Part shown: piece after piece, positions 28,421 to 36,033 of the stretch
Numbering within the stretch: the stretch's first letter is position 1
How the letters are laid out: the number at the start of each line of letters is the position of its first letter
The notes under the pieces: generated by a model
The model's database searches: none
What the model was told of the DNA's origin: nothing
What the model saw: only the letters and a program-made list of their open reading frames with translations
Made by a program: the position numbers and the translations under genes
Origin: a virus
Virus record (IMG/VR): IMGVR_UViG_3300032288_004534
Span: 1-64,000 of that record
Length of the DNA: 64,000 bases
Reading direction: 5' to 3' (one strand)

Positions 28421-28832
28421 CAGAAGCTTGCCCGTCTATGATATCTTCCTTGCGACTGTTTATGATTGCTTGCAGATCAGCTGTGCTACCTATGAATACT
28501 GCATTATTCACCACTGTGCTAGGGCCTGCGGCTTCGCCTCTGATATCTTTATTACGCTTATGAATATCAAGCAAATCTTTATTAACATCAGATATAGTCT
28601 TGATAAGCTGTCCGACAACCTCATATGCACGAGGTGAGTCAAGGTCTTTTGCCATTGTCAAAAGATTCTCAAGGGCTTCTTTACCCTTACCTATAACATC
28701 TTTTAGATTGCTTCGTGCCTCTTTGTAATCTATTTCCAGATCATCAGAATTTTCATTCTGATCTATTACTGCTGGCAGAGTTTCTTTTTTTTGAACTTCT
28801 GGTAGATTTAAAGCATCATGTAAACTGCTCAT
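28413..28832 (-). CDS. 16: gp16 terminase small subunit
   Basis: A 139-residue protein (T4 gp16 is 164). The central helix pair, LDSPRAYEVVGQLIKTISDV followed by LLDIHKRNKDI, parallels the NADSPRHMEVFATLM and ILKLHKDMKDI segments of T4 gp16, which form the oligomerising coiled coil. NNAVFIGSTADL near the C-terminus corresponds to NATVFMGSPTEL. It regulates the gp17 ATPase and recognises DNA for packaging. It lies directly upstream of gp17 and overlaps it by 8 bases. Confidence 0.92.
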   Translation of the reverse strand: MSSLHDALNLPEVQKKETLPAVIDQNENSDDLEIDYKEARSNLKDVIGKGKEALENLLTMAKDLDSPRAYEVVGQLIKTISDVNKDLLDIHKRNKDIRGEAAGPSTVVNNAVFIGSTADLQAIINSRKEDIIDGQASDV

Positions 28833-28833
28833 T

Positions 28834-29751
28834 TTAAGAATCCTGACCTGTTATTGGATCATATTTCACACCACTAGGATAGAAAAATGTATTAGGTGCA
28901 TATTTCCAAGCAGAATTTGCTTGTATGAGATTTGGATTTATAGATGCTGCACTATTTGTAGTACCAACACCATTCGCATAAAGACCTGGTTGAACTGTCA
29001 CTCTAGAGTTGATAAGAACCTTTTCAATTTCTTCATCTGTGATATCAATAGTTATACCATACAAAGTATTAGCTTTAGGTTTTAAATCCATAGCACTAAT
29101 ATTGATAATCGACCGTTTGATCAAACCATCAGAACCAGAATTACGAACCGGACCAAAGAACCAACACTTCATAGTAAAATTAAATGTTTGAACTAAAGCT
29201 CTGCGGTTTTCATAATCGCCTTCATATGTATCTTCTATACTCATACCTGTCAATATAGTAGGTATGTCCATCTTGATACCCATCTCAGGAATCAAATTTA
29301 TACTATTAGTCCATTCGGGTCCAAAATATGGTAAAATCTGTTCCATAATTTGCACACCATCATCAGCATTTCTTACATAAGAATGTAAAGAAAAATTCAA
29401 ATTCCAAGGGACTGGTGTTCTTTGATATCTTAAATTATTAGAATCAGTCGCCGATATAGAAACATTTCTTGTCGTCGATGGTAAACGTCTAGTGCCATCA
29501 TATTCAAAGCCTGTTATCTCAAAAGCTAATCTAGGTAAAATGGTCTGAACTTGTGATGTTAGATCAGGATTATCACGTATTCTGGCTAACCATTTTTCTT
29601 TTGGGCTATATGTTATTGGTACGGCAATAGTTTGAATATTATTGTTATCTGCATCTATTCTACTTACTGTCATATCATTAAACATGTTACCAAAAGCAAT
29701 AACATATTTGCGTAATGTCTGATGATAAAAAGTAGATCCGAACATTGGCAT
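28834..29751 (-). CDS. 15: gp15 tail sheath terminator/neck connector
   Basis: A 305-residue protein (T4 gp15 is 272) in the T4 order 13-14-15-16. The opening FGSTFYHQTLRKYVIAFGNM and SRIDADNN, then PRLAFEITGFEYDGTRRL and PVPWNLNFSLHSYVRNADDG, are typical of gp15. The T4 protein caps the sheath and joins the tail to the head neck. Its stop and the gp16 start are one base apart. The first ATG has a modest AGGT site; a second ATG two codons later is possible. Confidence 0.92.
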   Translation of the reverse strand: MPMFGSTFYHQTLRKYVIAFGNMFNDMTVSRIDADNNNIQTIAVPITYSPKEKWLARIRDNPDLTSQVQTILPRLAFEITGFEYDGTRRLPSTTRNVSISATDSNNLRYQRTPVPWNLNFSLHSYVRNADDGVQIMEQILPYFGPEWTNSINLIPEMGIKMDIPTILTGMSIEDTYEGDYENRRALVQTFNFTMKCWFFGPVRNSGSDGLIKRSIINISAMDLKPKANTLYGITIDITDEEIEKVLINSRVTVQPGLYANGVGTTNSAASINPNLIQANSAWKYAPNTFFYPSGVKYDPITGQDS

Positions 29752-29753
29752 GG

Positions 29754-30590
29754 TTAATACCTGTCTATTTCGCTAAATGGATTTCGTTCGCTAAAATCAA
29801 TATCAGCAAATGATTTTAGTGTAAAGGTTTGATTATTAGCAGTACCACCAAGTAATGTATATTCTTGATATAGAAATCCATTATCTTCAATCAATATTGG
29901 TTCGCTATTTTCGGTCAATAGATTATATCCAAGGACATCTCTGCTATAACGATCTTCTATTATATCTATCGCGGTATTACCAGTATCAATACGTTCAGAG
30001 CTATAACGGAATAGTTCACATGTCATTTCATATGTGTATAACTTGCCGTGTTGATAAAAGACACGTTCATGCTCAACAAATTTTACTTCATAGATAGCGC
30101 CGTTTCCATTGTTTATAAAAGGAATATAAATCAAATCGCCTTCAAGAGGACGCGATGATGAAATAGAATATCCGTTGGCTGATCCTGTTTCTAGCAAATA
30201 ATTGTCTGTGTTTGATGAATAATTTGCAGGATTGTCTTCTGTAAGATATATGTTTCCAACCTCATCAACCATCTTCTCAGTGCGAATCTGATCCCAACGA
30301 CGACGGGCCATTGTGAGTGTAATCTGATCACGAATTTCCAAATTAAACTTACTAAGAAAATCACCCTCACCTTGAAAATTTTCAAGATTATTCACATAGA
30401 CTTCAATAGGTACTGCTAGATCAAATTTTGATAATGGATCTTCACCAAATTCTTCAATCTCATTGAATATGGTGCGCGGCATGTATTGCACATCGACACC
30501 ATAAATCTTGATGACCTCAACCATGAGGTCATCTTCTACCCTTTGTTCTCTTCCGTAATTATAATTGCGAAAATATTTGTTTGTGGCCAT
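29754..30590 (-). CDS. 14: gp14 neck protein
   Basis: A 278-residue protein (T4 gp14 is 256). YFRNYNYGREQRVEDDLMVE and KIYGVDVQYMPRTI at the N-terminus are conserved in gp14 neck proteins, as are the central MARRRWDQI and DLIYIPF segments. With gp13 it forms the neck to which the finished tail binds. The gene is packed between gp13 and gp15 with one- to three-base gaps. Confidence 0.93.
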   Translation of the reverse strand: MATNKYFRNYNYGREQRVEDDLMVEVIKIYGVDVQYMPRTIFNEIEEFGEDPLSKFDLAVPIEVYVNNLENFQGEGDFLSKFNLEIRDQITLTMARRRWDQIRTEKMVDEVGNIYLTEDNPANYSSNTDNYLLETGSANGYSISSSRPLEGDLIYIPFINNGNGAIYEVKFVEHERVFYQHGKLYTYEMTCELFRYSSERIDTGNTAIDIIEDRYSRDVLGYNLLTENSEPILIEDNGFLYQEYTLLGGTANNQTFTLKSFADIDFSERNPFSEIDRY

Positions 30591-30591
30591 A

Positions 30592-31335
30592 TCAATTCAT
30601 CATATCCATGACTGGTAGGCTATATCCACTATTCATTTCTTTTTCAAGAGCATTAATTTCATCATTAGCCTCATCCCAAATCTTCTGACCATTAAATTTA
30701 ATTCCACCAGGAAGATTCATACCTTCAAACTTCTTCAGGTTTTCACCCCATTGCTTTTTGATAAGCGCAGTAGCATATTTCTTTAACCATGGATCTGACC
30801 ATACATCGCTGAAGGTCTCAGAATCAAGCACGCGATAGCAATCGACAATTACATAATCATCAACCTTAACATCTTTATCCCATTTCATATCAACATATAG
30901 ACGATTATTATGGCGATTGAAACGAATTGGTTTGCTACCAACAAATATCTGCTCAAGTTCTTCGATATGTCGCATACCCATAACATATGGTACATAAGTT
31001 GTACTTGTGAAATCAAACAAGTCATTTAAATGAATTTGATAGCGTACATTGAATAGATTTGACACGCTAGATGCACGGCCAATATCAAAAATACGAATAA
31101 CATAATTGATATTGTCAGGAAGCGTGATGAATTTGTTATCTACGTCAGTCTGTGTAATTTTATATGAGAGATAAATGTGCTCTGTACCATCGAAATGAAA
31201 ATCTCGATAATATGCAAGCGCGTCATCTATACGATCATCAATCTGCCCGTCATCAACGTTAATATCGATAACAGGATAACCTAGCCGTCTAAGACAATAA
31301 TCTTTGAACAGCTTACGAGTAGTGGGTACAGCCAT
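30592..31335 (-). CDS. 13: gp13 neck protein
   Basis: A 247-residue protein (T4 gp13 is 309). TRKLFKDYCLRRLGYPVIDI, then DDRIDDALAYYRDFHFDGTE and the region around LNDLFDF are the gp13 signature; WLKKYATALIKKQWGENLKK is the conserved C-terminal helix. It attaches under the portal and seals the filled head with gp14. GGAGG precedes the ATG and a CATAAATA element lies 25 bases upstream inside a small hairpin. Confidence 0.93.
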   Translation of the reverse strand: MAVPTTRKLFKDYCLRRLGYPVIDINVDDGQIDDRIDDALAYYRDFHFDGTEHIYLSYKITQTDVDNKFITLPDNINYVIRIFDIGRASSVSNLFNVRYQIHLNDLFDFTSTTYVPYVMGMRHIEELEQIFVGSKPIRFNRHNNRLYVDMKWDKDVKVDDYVIVDCYRVLDSETFSDVWSDPWLKKYATALIKKQWGENLKKFEGMNLPGGIKFNGQKIWDEANDEINALEKEMNSGYSLPVMDMMN

Positions 31336-31359
31336 ACCTACCTCCGAATTAAGCCATAC

Positions 31360-31367
31360 TATTTATG
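31360..31367 (-). promoter_or_regulatory. Putative late promoter, CATAAATA (gp13)
   Basis: It matches 7 of 8 consensus positions, 25 bases before the gp13 ATG. It overlaps a perfect 7-bp inverted repeat, AAGCCAT/ATGGCTT. Confidence 0.55.
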
Positions 31368-31369
31368 GC

Positions 31370-31885
31370 TTACTTCTTTCCAGCCGCAGCCTCATCTTTT
31401 GCTCTTGAGCCTGCTGATGAACCAAAATAGAATGATACGACGGCACCCCAAGCGGTTCCTAGAGTACCAAGCATCACGAGCATAGCTTCACCACCACCTG
31501 ACGTAGGTAATCCAAACATTAACATATACATTAACACACCAAAGAATCCAATTGTGATAACCGCAGCCAAAGCGCGTGGTGTCCAATCTCGGGGATTCTG
31601 AATTGCCATCTGACGTGCGCTATCACGATCACCTGCGCTAATACGCTCCAGATCAACATCAAGCTTTTTCATTTCAAGTTTAAAATTATTTTCTGCTTGC
31701 TTTAATGCTAATAATTGGGCGGGTGATGCTGTTGTTGCTGCATAAGCTAATTCTTCTTCAGTACCATCCGGATGACCAAGTAAAGTCTCAGACAAAGTAC
31801 GAACAGCCATACCTGCAAGAGGACCACCCATCGCCGTAGCGATGGTTGGCGCAACCGTCTTGACTATATTAAGAAGCTGTTCCAC
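31370..31885 (-). CDS. Holin-like membrane protein (3TM holin family)
   Basis: A 171-residue protein resembling the three-TM phage holin family (PF11351 type). The N-terminus has GGPLAGMAVRTLSETLLG, a charged linker follows with AENNFKLEMKKLDVDLE and DRDSARQMA, then two clear membrane segments (about 112-131 and 136-160), ending in FYFGSSAGSRAKDEAA. This order, including the FGSSxGSxxK end, is characteristic. It would permeabilise the inner membrane at lysis. No free endolysin gene is adjacent; the only muralytic domain seen is in the tail protein at 60.2-62.3 kb. Confidence 0.75.
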   Translation of the reverse strand: MEQLLNIVKTVAPTIATAMGGPLAGMAVRTLSETLLGHPDGTEEELAYAATTASPAQLLALKQAENNFKLEMKKLDVDLERISAGDRDSARQMAIQNPRDWTPRALAAVITIGFFGVLMYMLMFGLPTSGGGEAMLVMLGTLGTAWGAVVSFYFGSSAGSRAKDEAAAGKK

Positions 31886-31889
31886 AAAA

Positions 31890-32159
31890 TTACTTCCTTA
31901 TGAAGTTTGCGGATACCATACCCACAAAGCAACCGACCACTGTCTGGAATGCAGGTCCAAGAATCTCAAATATCTTATTATTGTCAACATCTGGATGAAA
32001 GATACTGATTAACAAAACACCAACCACAGATACCATGATTGATGCAAGAGATATAATTGATATTTTTGTGACAAAAAATGAATGCGCCATTGACAGAGTG
32101 GTTTGTTCTTGTGTAAGAGCAGGCGGCGGCGCTGCGGTTTCTTCTTTATTTTCAGACAT
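31890..32159 (-). CDS. Small membrane protein, possible holin/antiholin partner
   Basis: An 89-residue protein with a polar, Pro-rich N-terminus and two hydrophobic segments, ISIISLASIMVSVVGVLLIS and ILGPAFQTVVGCFVGMVSA. It lies 4 bases upstream of the holin-like gene, so it may be a second lysis protein such as an antiholin. I do not recognise a family. The second ATG is preferred, since GGAGG stands 9 bases before it and touches the first ATG. Confidence 0.7.
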   Translation of the reverse strand: MSENKEETAAPPPALTQEQTTLSMAHSFFVTKISIISLASIMVSVVGVLLISIFHPDVDNNKIFEILGPAFQTVVGCFVGMVSANFIRK

Positions 32160-32172
32160 GATAGGCATCCTC

Positions 32173-32203
32173 CAGCTATACTATTGTCATCATGGTATAG
32201 CTA
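32173..32203 (-). promoter_or_regulatory. Leader hairpin before the membrane/holin genes
   Basis: A perfect 8-bp inverted repeat, AGCTATAC/GTATAGCT, with a 13-base loop, lies between the putative late promoter and the ribosome binding site. It has no T-run, so it is probably not a terminator. A role in mRNA stability or timing is only a guess. Confidence 0.35.
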
Positions 32204-32215
32204 GGTCACATTGTC

Positions 32216-32223
32216 TATTTAGA
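32216..32223 (-). promoter_or_regulatory. Putative late promoter, TCTAAATA (membrane protein-holin-gp13)
   Basis: It lies 57 bases before the 89-residue protein and overlaps the stop end of the preceding gene. It sits in the palindrome GTCTA-AA-TAGAC, like the gp23 element. Confidence 0.4.
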
Positions 32224-32857
32224 CTTGTCCTACCAAAACTGAAGTTTTTAAGGGCAATGAGTTTGTAAAAGCTCCCGTAAATTCATGAGAATATATTTCT
32301 TTGCTAAATGATATTTGGTGTCTTAAATCATCTATAGAAAATATAGGATTTATATTATAAGCTCTGAGTGTATTGTTATTTCCTGCTAAACAAATAATGG
32401 TATCTTTTTTTATATTTGGTAATAATTGTTTAATTGGTAATAATCTATTGACGGACGGAATTATTATAATATTTGATTGGTTTACTTCATTTTGAATGTC
32501 ATCAAATATTACATCTTTTCTAACATATCTAATTGAATTATCTCTTTTTAAAATTTTTTTAATATGATTTCCCATTTTAGATACATTAGGATCATGATCT
32601 AATAGAGTTACGGAATGAAAATTAATTTTACTGTTTATCAACGGTTCTAATATTGGTATGGAAAACCATGAAGCTAATATTGTTATTTTATACAATGGTT
32701 TTAGATATGGTATAATAGCCAAAGCTATAGCATATTCATGAATAGAATTGTAATTGCTTAGACTGAACATTATGCGATCATATGATTCCTTATCTAATAT
32801 TTTTTCTAATGATGAATATTTTGTTCTGATCTCATTAATAAAAATATTATAATTCAC
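32219..32857 (-). CDS. Unknown, Rossmann/methyltransferase-like protein
   Basis: A 212-residue, very AT-rich gene. The pattern YKITILASWFSIPILEPL, then HSVTLLDHDPNVSKMGNHI, RYVRKDVIFDD and SNIIIIPSVNRLL resembles a class I SAM-methyltransferase Rossmann fold (strand, acidic end of strand 2, D in strand 3). The glycine-rich motif I is missing, so activity is doubtful. The GTG start 11 bases inside the end of the upstream glycosyltransferase-like gene was chosen; the longer open frame runs through that gene. It belongs to the glycan-modification island. Confidence 0.55.
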   Translation of the reverse strand: MNYNIFINEIRTKYSSLEKILDKESYDRIMFSLSNYNSIHEYAIALAIIPYLKPLYKITILASWFSIPILEPLINSKINFHSVTLLDHDPNVSKMGNHIKKILKRDNSIRYVRKDVIFDDIQNEVNQSNIIIIPSVNRLLPIKQLLPNIKKDTIICLAGNNNTLRAYNINPIFSIDDLRHQISFSKEIYSHEFTGAFTNSLPLKTSVLVGQV

Positions 32858-33578
32858 GATTTGATTCCCATAAATCTCTAGCCCAATGTTTTGTATCAGA
32901 TATATCAAGACCAATACCATGAGAATTATTGAATATGCATATTTTATAGTCTGGTCTAAAAGTTGCAACTTTTAGATCATTAGGATATTCTGCACCAGAA
33001 TTATATGAATATACTAGTTTTCTTGGATGAAATGAATATTCATTTTCTTGTAAATAATATAATGATTTGTCAAAACTATCATATACTTTACTTATTTTAT
33101 CTATATTTTTTTGATAGAAATTAAAGACACCATCTAACTGATTATCTTTCCATGTTACAAATGACGAATTTATATCACACCAACTATCACCATATGCTGT
33201 CTTTTTATGATTTTCATAATTCCAATAATTTTTAATGATTCTAGGTTCATAAAAATTATAAGAATTAAGATATTCTGTAATATCATTATGAATTAATATA
33301 TCCAAATCCAATAACACATACGGACCATTACAATTTAAAAATCCATTTTTAAAACAACTAACCTTTTCAATTGTAAACATTGAAGATGATGTGCCTCTCC
33401 AATGAGACATTTCTTTTATATCATAGGTCTTTATGTCGATAGATAGACCTGCAGGATTATCAGTAATACAGTTAAAATCAAAATCAAGTTGACAATATTT
33501 TTTTACCATATTATTGAGATAATTTACATATTTGTGTGAATATTTTTTACCCCATTTAAAACATATAAATCTAATCAT
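32847..33578 (-). CDS. Glycosyltransferase-like protein A
   Basis: A 243-residue protein. FDFNCITDNPAGL, YVLLDLDILI with Asp91-Leu-Asp93 (DxD metal/nucleotide-sugar motif) and INSSFVTWKD near residue 145 suggest a GT-A type glycosyltransferase. The gene at 33.6-34.2 kb on the other strand keeps the same landmarks (DLD and NSSFxxWK), so the two are diverged paralogues. No catalytic family can be named. ATG was chosen over GTG/GTT codons just upstream; the site GGTGG is weak. AT content is high compared with the structural genes. Confidence 0.65.
   Translation of the reverse strand: MIRFICFKWGKKYSHKYVNYLNNMVKKYCQLDFDFNCITDNPAGLSIDIKTYDIKEMSHWRGTSSSMFTIEKVSCFKNGFLNCNGPYVLLDLDILIHNDITEYLNSYNFYEPRIIKNYWNYENHKKTAYGDSWCDINSSFVTWKDNQLDGVFNFYQKNIDKISKVYDSFDKSLYYLQENEYSFHPRKLVYSYNSGAEYPNDLKVATFRPDYKICIFNNSHGIGLDISDTKHWARDLWESNREL
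33564..33571 (+). promoter_or_regulatory. Possible late promoter, TATAAATC, for the plus-strand glycosyltransferase
   Basis: It matches 7 of 8 positions of TATAAATA, 36 bases before the plus-strand ATG. It lies inside the first codons of the divergent minus-strand gene. Confidence 0.35.
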
Positions 33579-33606
33579 AACCACCCTTCATCACTGGAGT
33601 TATTTT

Positions 33607-34239
33607 ATGTATAATGTATATTCAGTATTGGTTAAGCCAAAATATAGTGTAAGAGATGTGAAAAAAATAAATGGTCTTTGCCATAGATACATTCCAGGCA
33701 AATTCAAACACTATTGTTTGACTGATGATACTGAGCAATTTGCGGGTGAAAATTTCTGCGAGCTAATCGATATCAAGAAATATGAATTAGATATCTGGTG
33801 GAATAAAATGATATTATTTGAACAAGGTATATGTCCTAAAGATGAAATTTGTTTATTTTTTGATCTTGACTCAACCATAATTAATTCATTAGCACCAATA
33901 TTATCAAATTATAATGGTAAATTAACTTTGGCCACAAATCCACATAAACTTAATAGACAATTTATAAGTTCTATAATGTATCACAAATACGGAAAATATT
34001 ATACGATGATGAACTCATCGTTTATGATGTGGAAAGGTGATCATAATATAGACCTATGGGAAAAATTTGCTAATAATGCAGATTACTATTGCAGCAAATA
34101 CATATTAGGAAATGATCAATTCATGACTTTTGAATATGATAATTTTCATCTATTAGATGAAAAATATATCACAGATTTTCAATTAAAAAGGATGAAGCTT
34201 GACACACCTGAAGCAATCATATCACTAAAAGATTTATGA
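33607..34239 (+). CDS. Glycosyltransferase-like protein B (inverted relative to neighbours)
   Basis: A 210-residue protein on the plus strand within a long minus-strand block. NGLCHRYIPGKFKHYCLTDD, the DxD in LFFDLDST (Asp86, Asp88), NSSFMMWKGD and LGNDQFM near the C-terminus fit small GT-A glycosyltransferases of phages. GGAG is 7 bases before the ATG. Its start is 28 bases from the divergent paralogue, and its stop overlaps the convergent oxygenase-like gene by 6 bases. The single flipped gene and high AT content suggest later insertion or local inversion. Confidence 0.7.
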   Translation: MYNVYSVLVKPKYSVRDVKKINGLCHRYIPGKFKHYCLTDDTEQFAGENFCELIDIKKYELDIWWNKMILFEQGICPKDEICLFFDLDSTIINSLAPILSNYNGKLTLATNPHKLNRQFISSIMYHKYGKYYTMMNSSFMMWKGDHNIDLWEKFANNADYYCSKYILGNDQFMTFEYDNFHLLDEKYITDFQLKRMKLDTPEAIISLKDL

Positions 34240-34869
34240 TTCGATTTCTTCAACCATATTTTCCCAAATATTTTTGTCATAGATGACATAGCTAAGTGTT
34301 AAACGATCACATTCGGTTCTAGCTGAATGCCAATAAATTTTATCAGGCTCACTAAATCTACCAAAATATCCAACCTTAATTGACCAACCTGGCTTGTCTT
34401 TAAATTCTATGATTTCTCTTTTCTCCAAATCATAATGATAAAATGCACCATCGCCAGTTTTGCTATAGGTCATTACTATATTATAACCATGAGCATTTGC
34501 ATTATTATGCCATCCTATAAATCCTTTAGGGGGATAATACATCTTTAATGCATTATTTCTAGCACCAAGAAATGTCATAAGCTCATCATCTAGTTCTTTA
34601 AGAACTGGATGAAAATGTTTTGGAATCTTTTCTGGACGCATCATTAACATATCCGCACCCCATGCATCGCGCGGGAAACCAAATCTATCCGGAGTGGGTA
34701 AAGCATCTTCAAGATATTTTAAACTTGTGCATTCAATATGCGACAAATTTTTCTTGAAATCATCTCTTCGTTGAGTTTCTAGGGATGTATAATCTTGACG
34801 AAAAAACCATTCACTAAAATTATCTAATATCTTTTGGAGATCCGGATGTATTCTCGATAAAACCCGCAT
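34234..34869 (-). CDS. 2-oxoglutarate/Fe(II) oxygenase-like protein
   Basis: A 211-residue protein with the double-stranded beta-helix pattern of 2OG-Fe(II) oxygenases: FIGWHNNANAHGYNIVMTY (His121 proximal), TGDGAFYHYD, KVGYFGRF, then WHSARTECDRLTLSYVIYD with distal His181 and Arg189, the usual 2-oxoglutarate anchor. The third metal ligand is expected two residues after His121, but that residue is Asn123 rather than Asp. Such genes are common in marine T4-like phages; substrates are unknown. It overlaps the upstream GT8-like gene by 50 bases. Confidence 0.7.
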   Translation of the reverse strand: MRVLSRIHPDLQKILDNFSEWFFRQDYTSLETQRRDDFKKNLSHIECTSLKYLEDALPTPDRFGFPRDAWGADMLMMRPEKIPKHFHPVLKELDDELMTFLGARNNALKMYYPPKGFIGWHNNANAHGYNIVMTYSKTGDGAFYHYDLEKREIIEFKDKPGWSIKVGYFGRFSEPDKIYWHSARTECDRLTLSYVIYDKNIWENMVEEIES

Positions 34870-35569
34870 GGATTTTCTCCTTAGGTATAGTATAATGATG
34901 GACCACTATTGGTTTGTCTGTTTCATTGTCATTATAATTATATACGAAATTCCATCTAGCATCATCAGGTAGTGTGGCTACTTTTATATCAAATTGATTT
35001 TCTTTACAAAGGCGCCAAAAAGTAAATTGATCCCAAGGCTTCATTCTTTCAGTATATTTTGGCCAAGGCCAAACTTTGGAATGTATTTGAATTAGATAAT
35101 CATCCCACCATTTTTTCATGAATGCGCGAACCTTCTCTGTATTCCTATACAGAAAAAGACCACAATGATATTTCATTTTTTCGGTATTATTAACCGCAGT
35201 GCCTTTACCGCTATATTCACGGATCTCAGTCAGAGCAATATCATTATCACCTAATAGTTCAAAGATATCTTTAATATCTTCATGCCAAACTTCAGTATCA
35301 CAATCCATATACAATGTTATATCATATGGTGATTTATCAAGCGCATATAGTTTTGCCCTAGTGTGCACAGGAACACCAGTATGAATATTTTCGAAAAGAT
35401 ATCTATCTTTATCTTTTACAAAATCTTTATGTGTAAAAAGAGTTATGCGAGCATCAGGATAATGATCTTTAATTGATACTGCTAATCTAATCCCTGCATC
35501 ATAAAAAGCAGATGATATAGATGCTACAAGTAAAAATCCTTTACTGAGCTGTGTTTGCTGAGGCTCCAT
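34820..35569 (-). CDS. GT8-like glycosyltransferase
   Basis: A 249-residue protein. It starts GFLLVASISSAFYDAGIRLA, then RITLFTHKDF, and has YDITLYMDCDTEVW with Asp89-Cys-Asp91 as the DxD motif. MKPWDQFTFWRL and a C-terminal VVHHYTIPKEK follow. This order is that of GT-A fold glycosyltransferases near family GT8. It would transfer a sugar from a nucleotide donor. Phage-made GDP-fucose is one possible donor, but nothing in the sequence fixes this. It overlaps both neighbours, which suggests one transcript. Confidence 0.72.
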   Translation of the reverse strand: MEPQQTQLSKGFLLVASISSAFYDAGIRLAVSIKDHYPDARITLFTHKDFVKDKDRYLFENIHTGVPVHTRAKLYALDKSPYDITLYMDCDTEVWHEDIKDIFELLGDNDIALTEIREYSGKGTAVNNTEKMKYHCGLFLYRNTEKVRAFMKKWWDDYLIQIHSKVWPWPKYTERMKPWDQFTFWRLCKENQFDIKVATLPDDARWNFVYNYNDNETDKPIVVHHYTIPKEKIHAGFIENTSGSPKDIR

Positions 35570-36032
35570 CTGTCACACCTTCATTATTTAATTGTTCATT
35601 GGTATTTTCAATGGCTTGCTGAGAATTATAATTTTCCATAGCAATCATTGATGCTATTATTGAAACTTCCATAGGACTAGTAGCTTTACGCAATTTAGAT
35701 TTTAATGCCATATTTTTAGAAGTTCTAACTAATTCAATTTCAAAAGCATCACTCTTTGCCATAAACAAAGCTTCACGCTTTTGCATTTCTGCATTACGTT
35801 GTTGGTCCATCTGACGCTTAACACGATTAGATTCATGCGTCTGACGCTTCTTAGCAGTATTAGCATCAATTTCTTCGATACTATATTTTTCAAATATTTC
35901 TATCCAATCAGGATTACCTTCTGCTGTCTGCGTAACAGATGCTGTCAGGATCTTGCCATCATCATATTTGAACAGGCATACTACCTGGTTTTTTAAATTA
36001 GATGCCCAATACGGGTCTAATATTTCTCTCAT
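35541..36032 (-). CDS. Conserved-type unknown protein, helical C-terminus
   Basis: A 163-residue protein I do not recognise. The first 50 residues (SNLKNQVVCLFKYDDGKILT onward) look like a small beta domain. Residues about 55-110 are a charged Lys/Arg/Gln-rich helix or coiled coil, and the last 30 residues are Asn/Thr/Ala-rich and disordered. AAGGA lies 9 bases before the ATG, which follows the stop codon of the tetrapeptide-repeat fibre by one base. The composition and place suggest a structural or assembly protein coupled to that fibre. Confidence 0.7.
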   Translation of the reverse strand: MREILDPYWASNLKNQVVCLFKYDDGKILTASVTQTAEGNPDWIEIFEKYSIEEIDANTAKKRQTHESNRVKRQMDQQRNAEMQKREALFMAKSDAFEIELVRTSKNMALKSKLRKATSPMEVSIIASMIAMENYNSQQAIENTNEQLNNEGVTDGASANTAQ

Positions 36033-36033
36033 C

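Noticed and set aside
32847-32968. A longer N-terminus for the methyltransferase-like gene
   Set aside because: The upstream extension is a hydrophobic shadow of the glycosyltransferase-like gene; a GTG at 32857 gives the normal short overlap.
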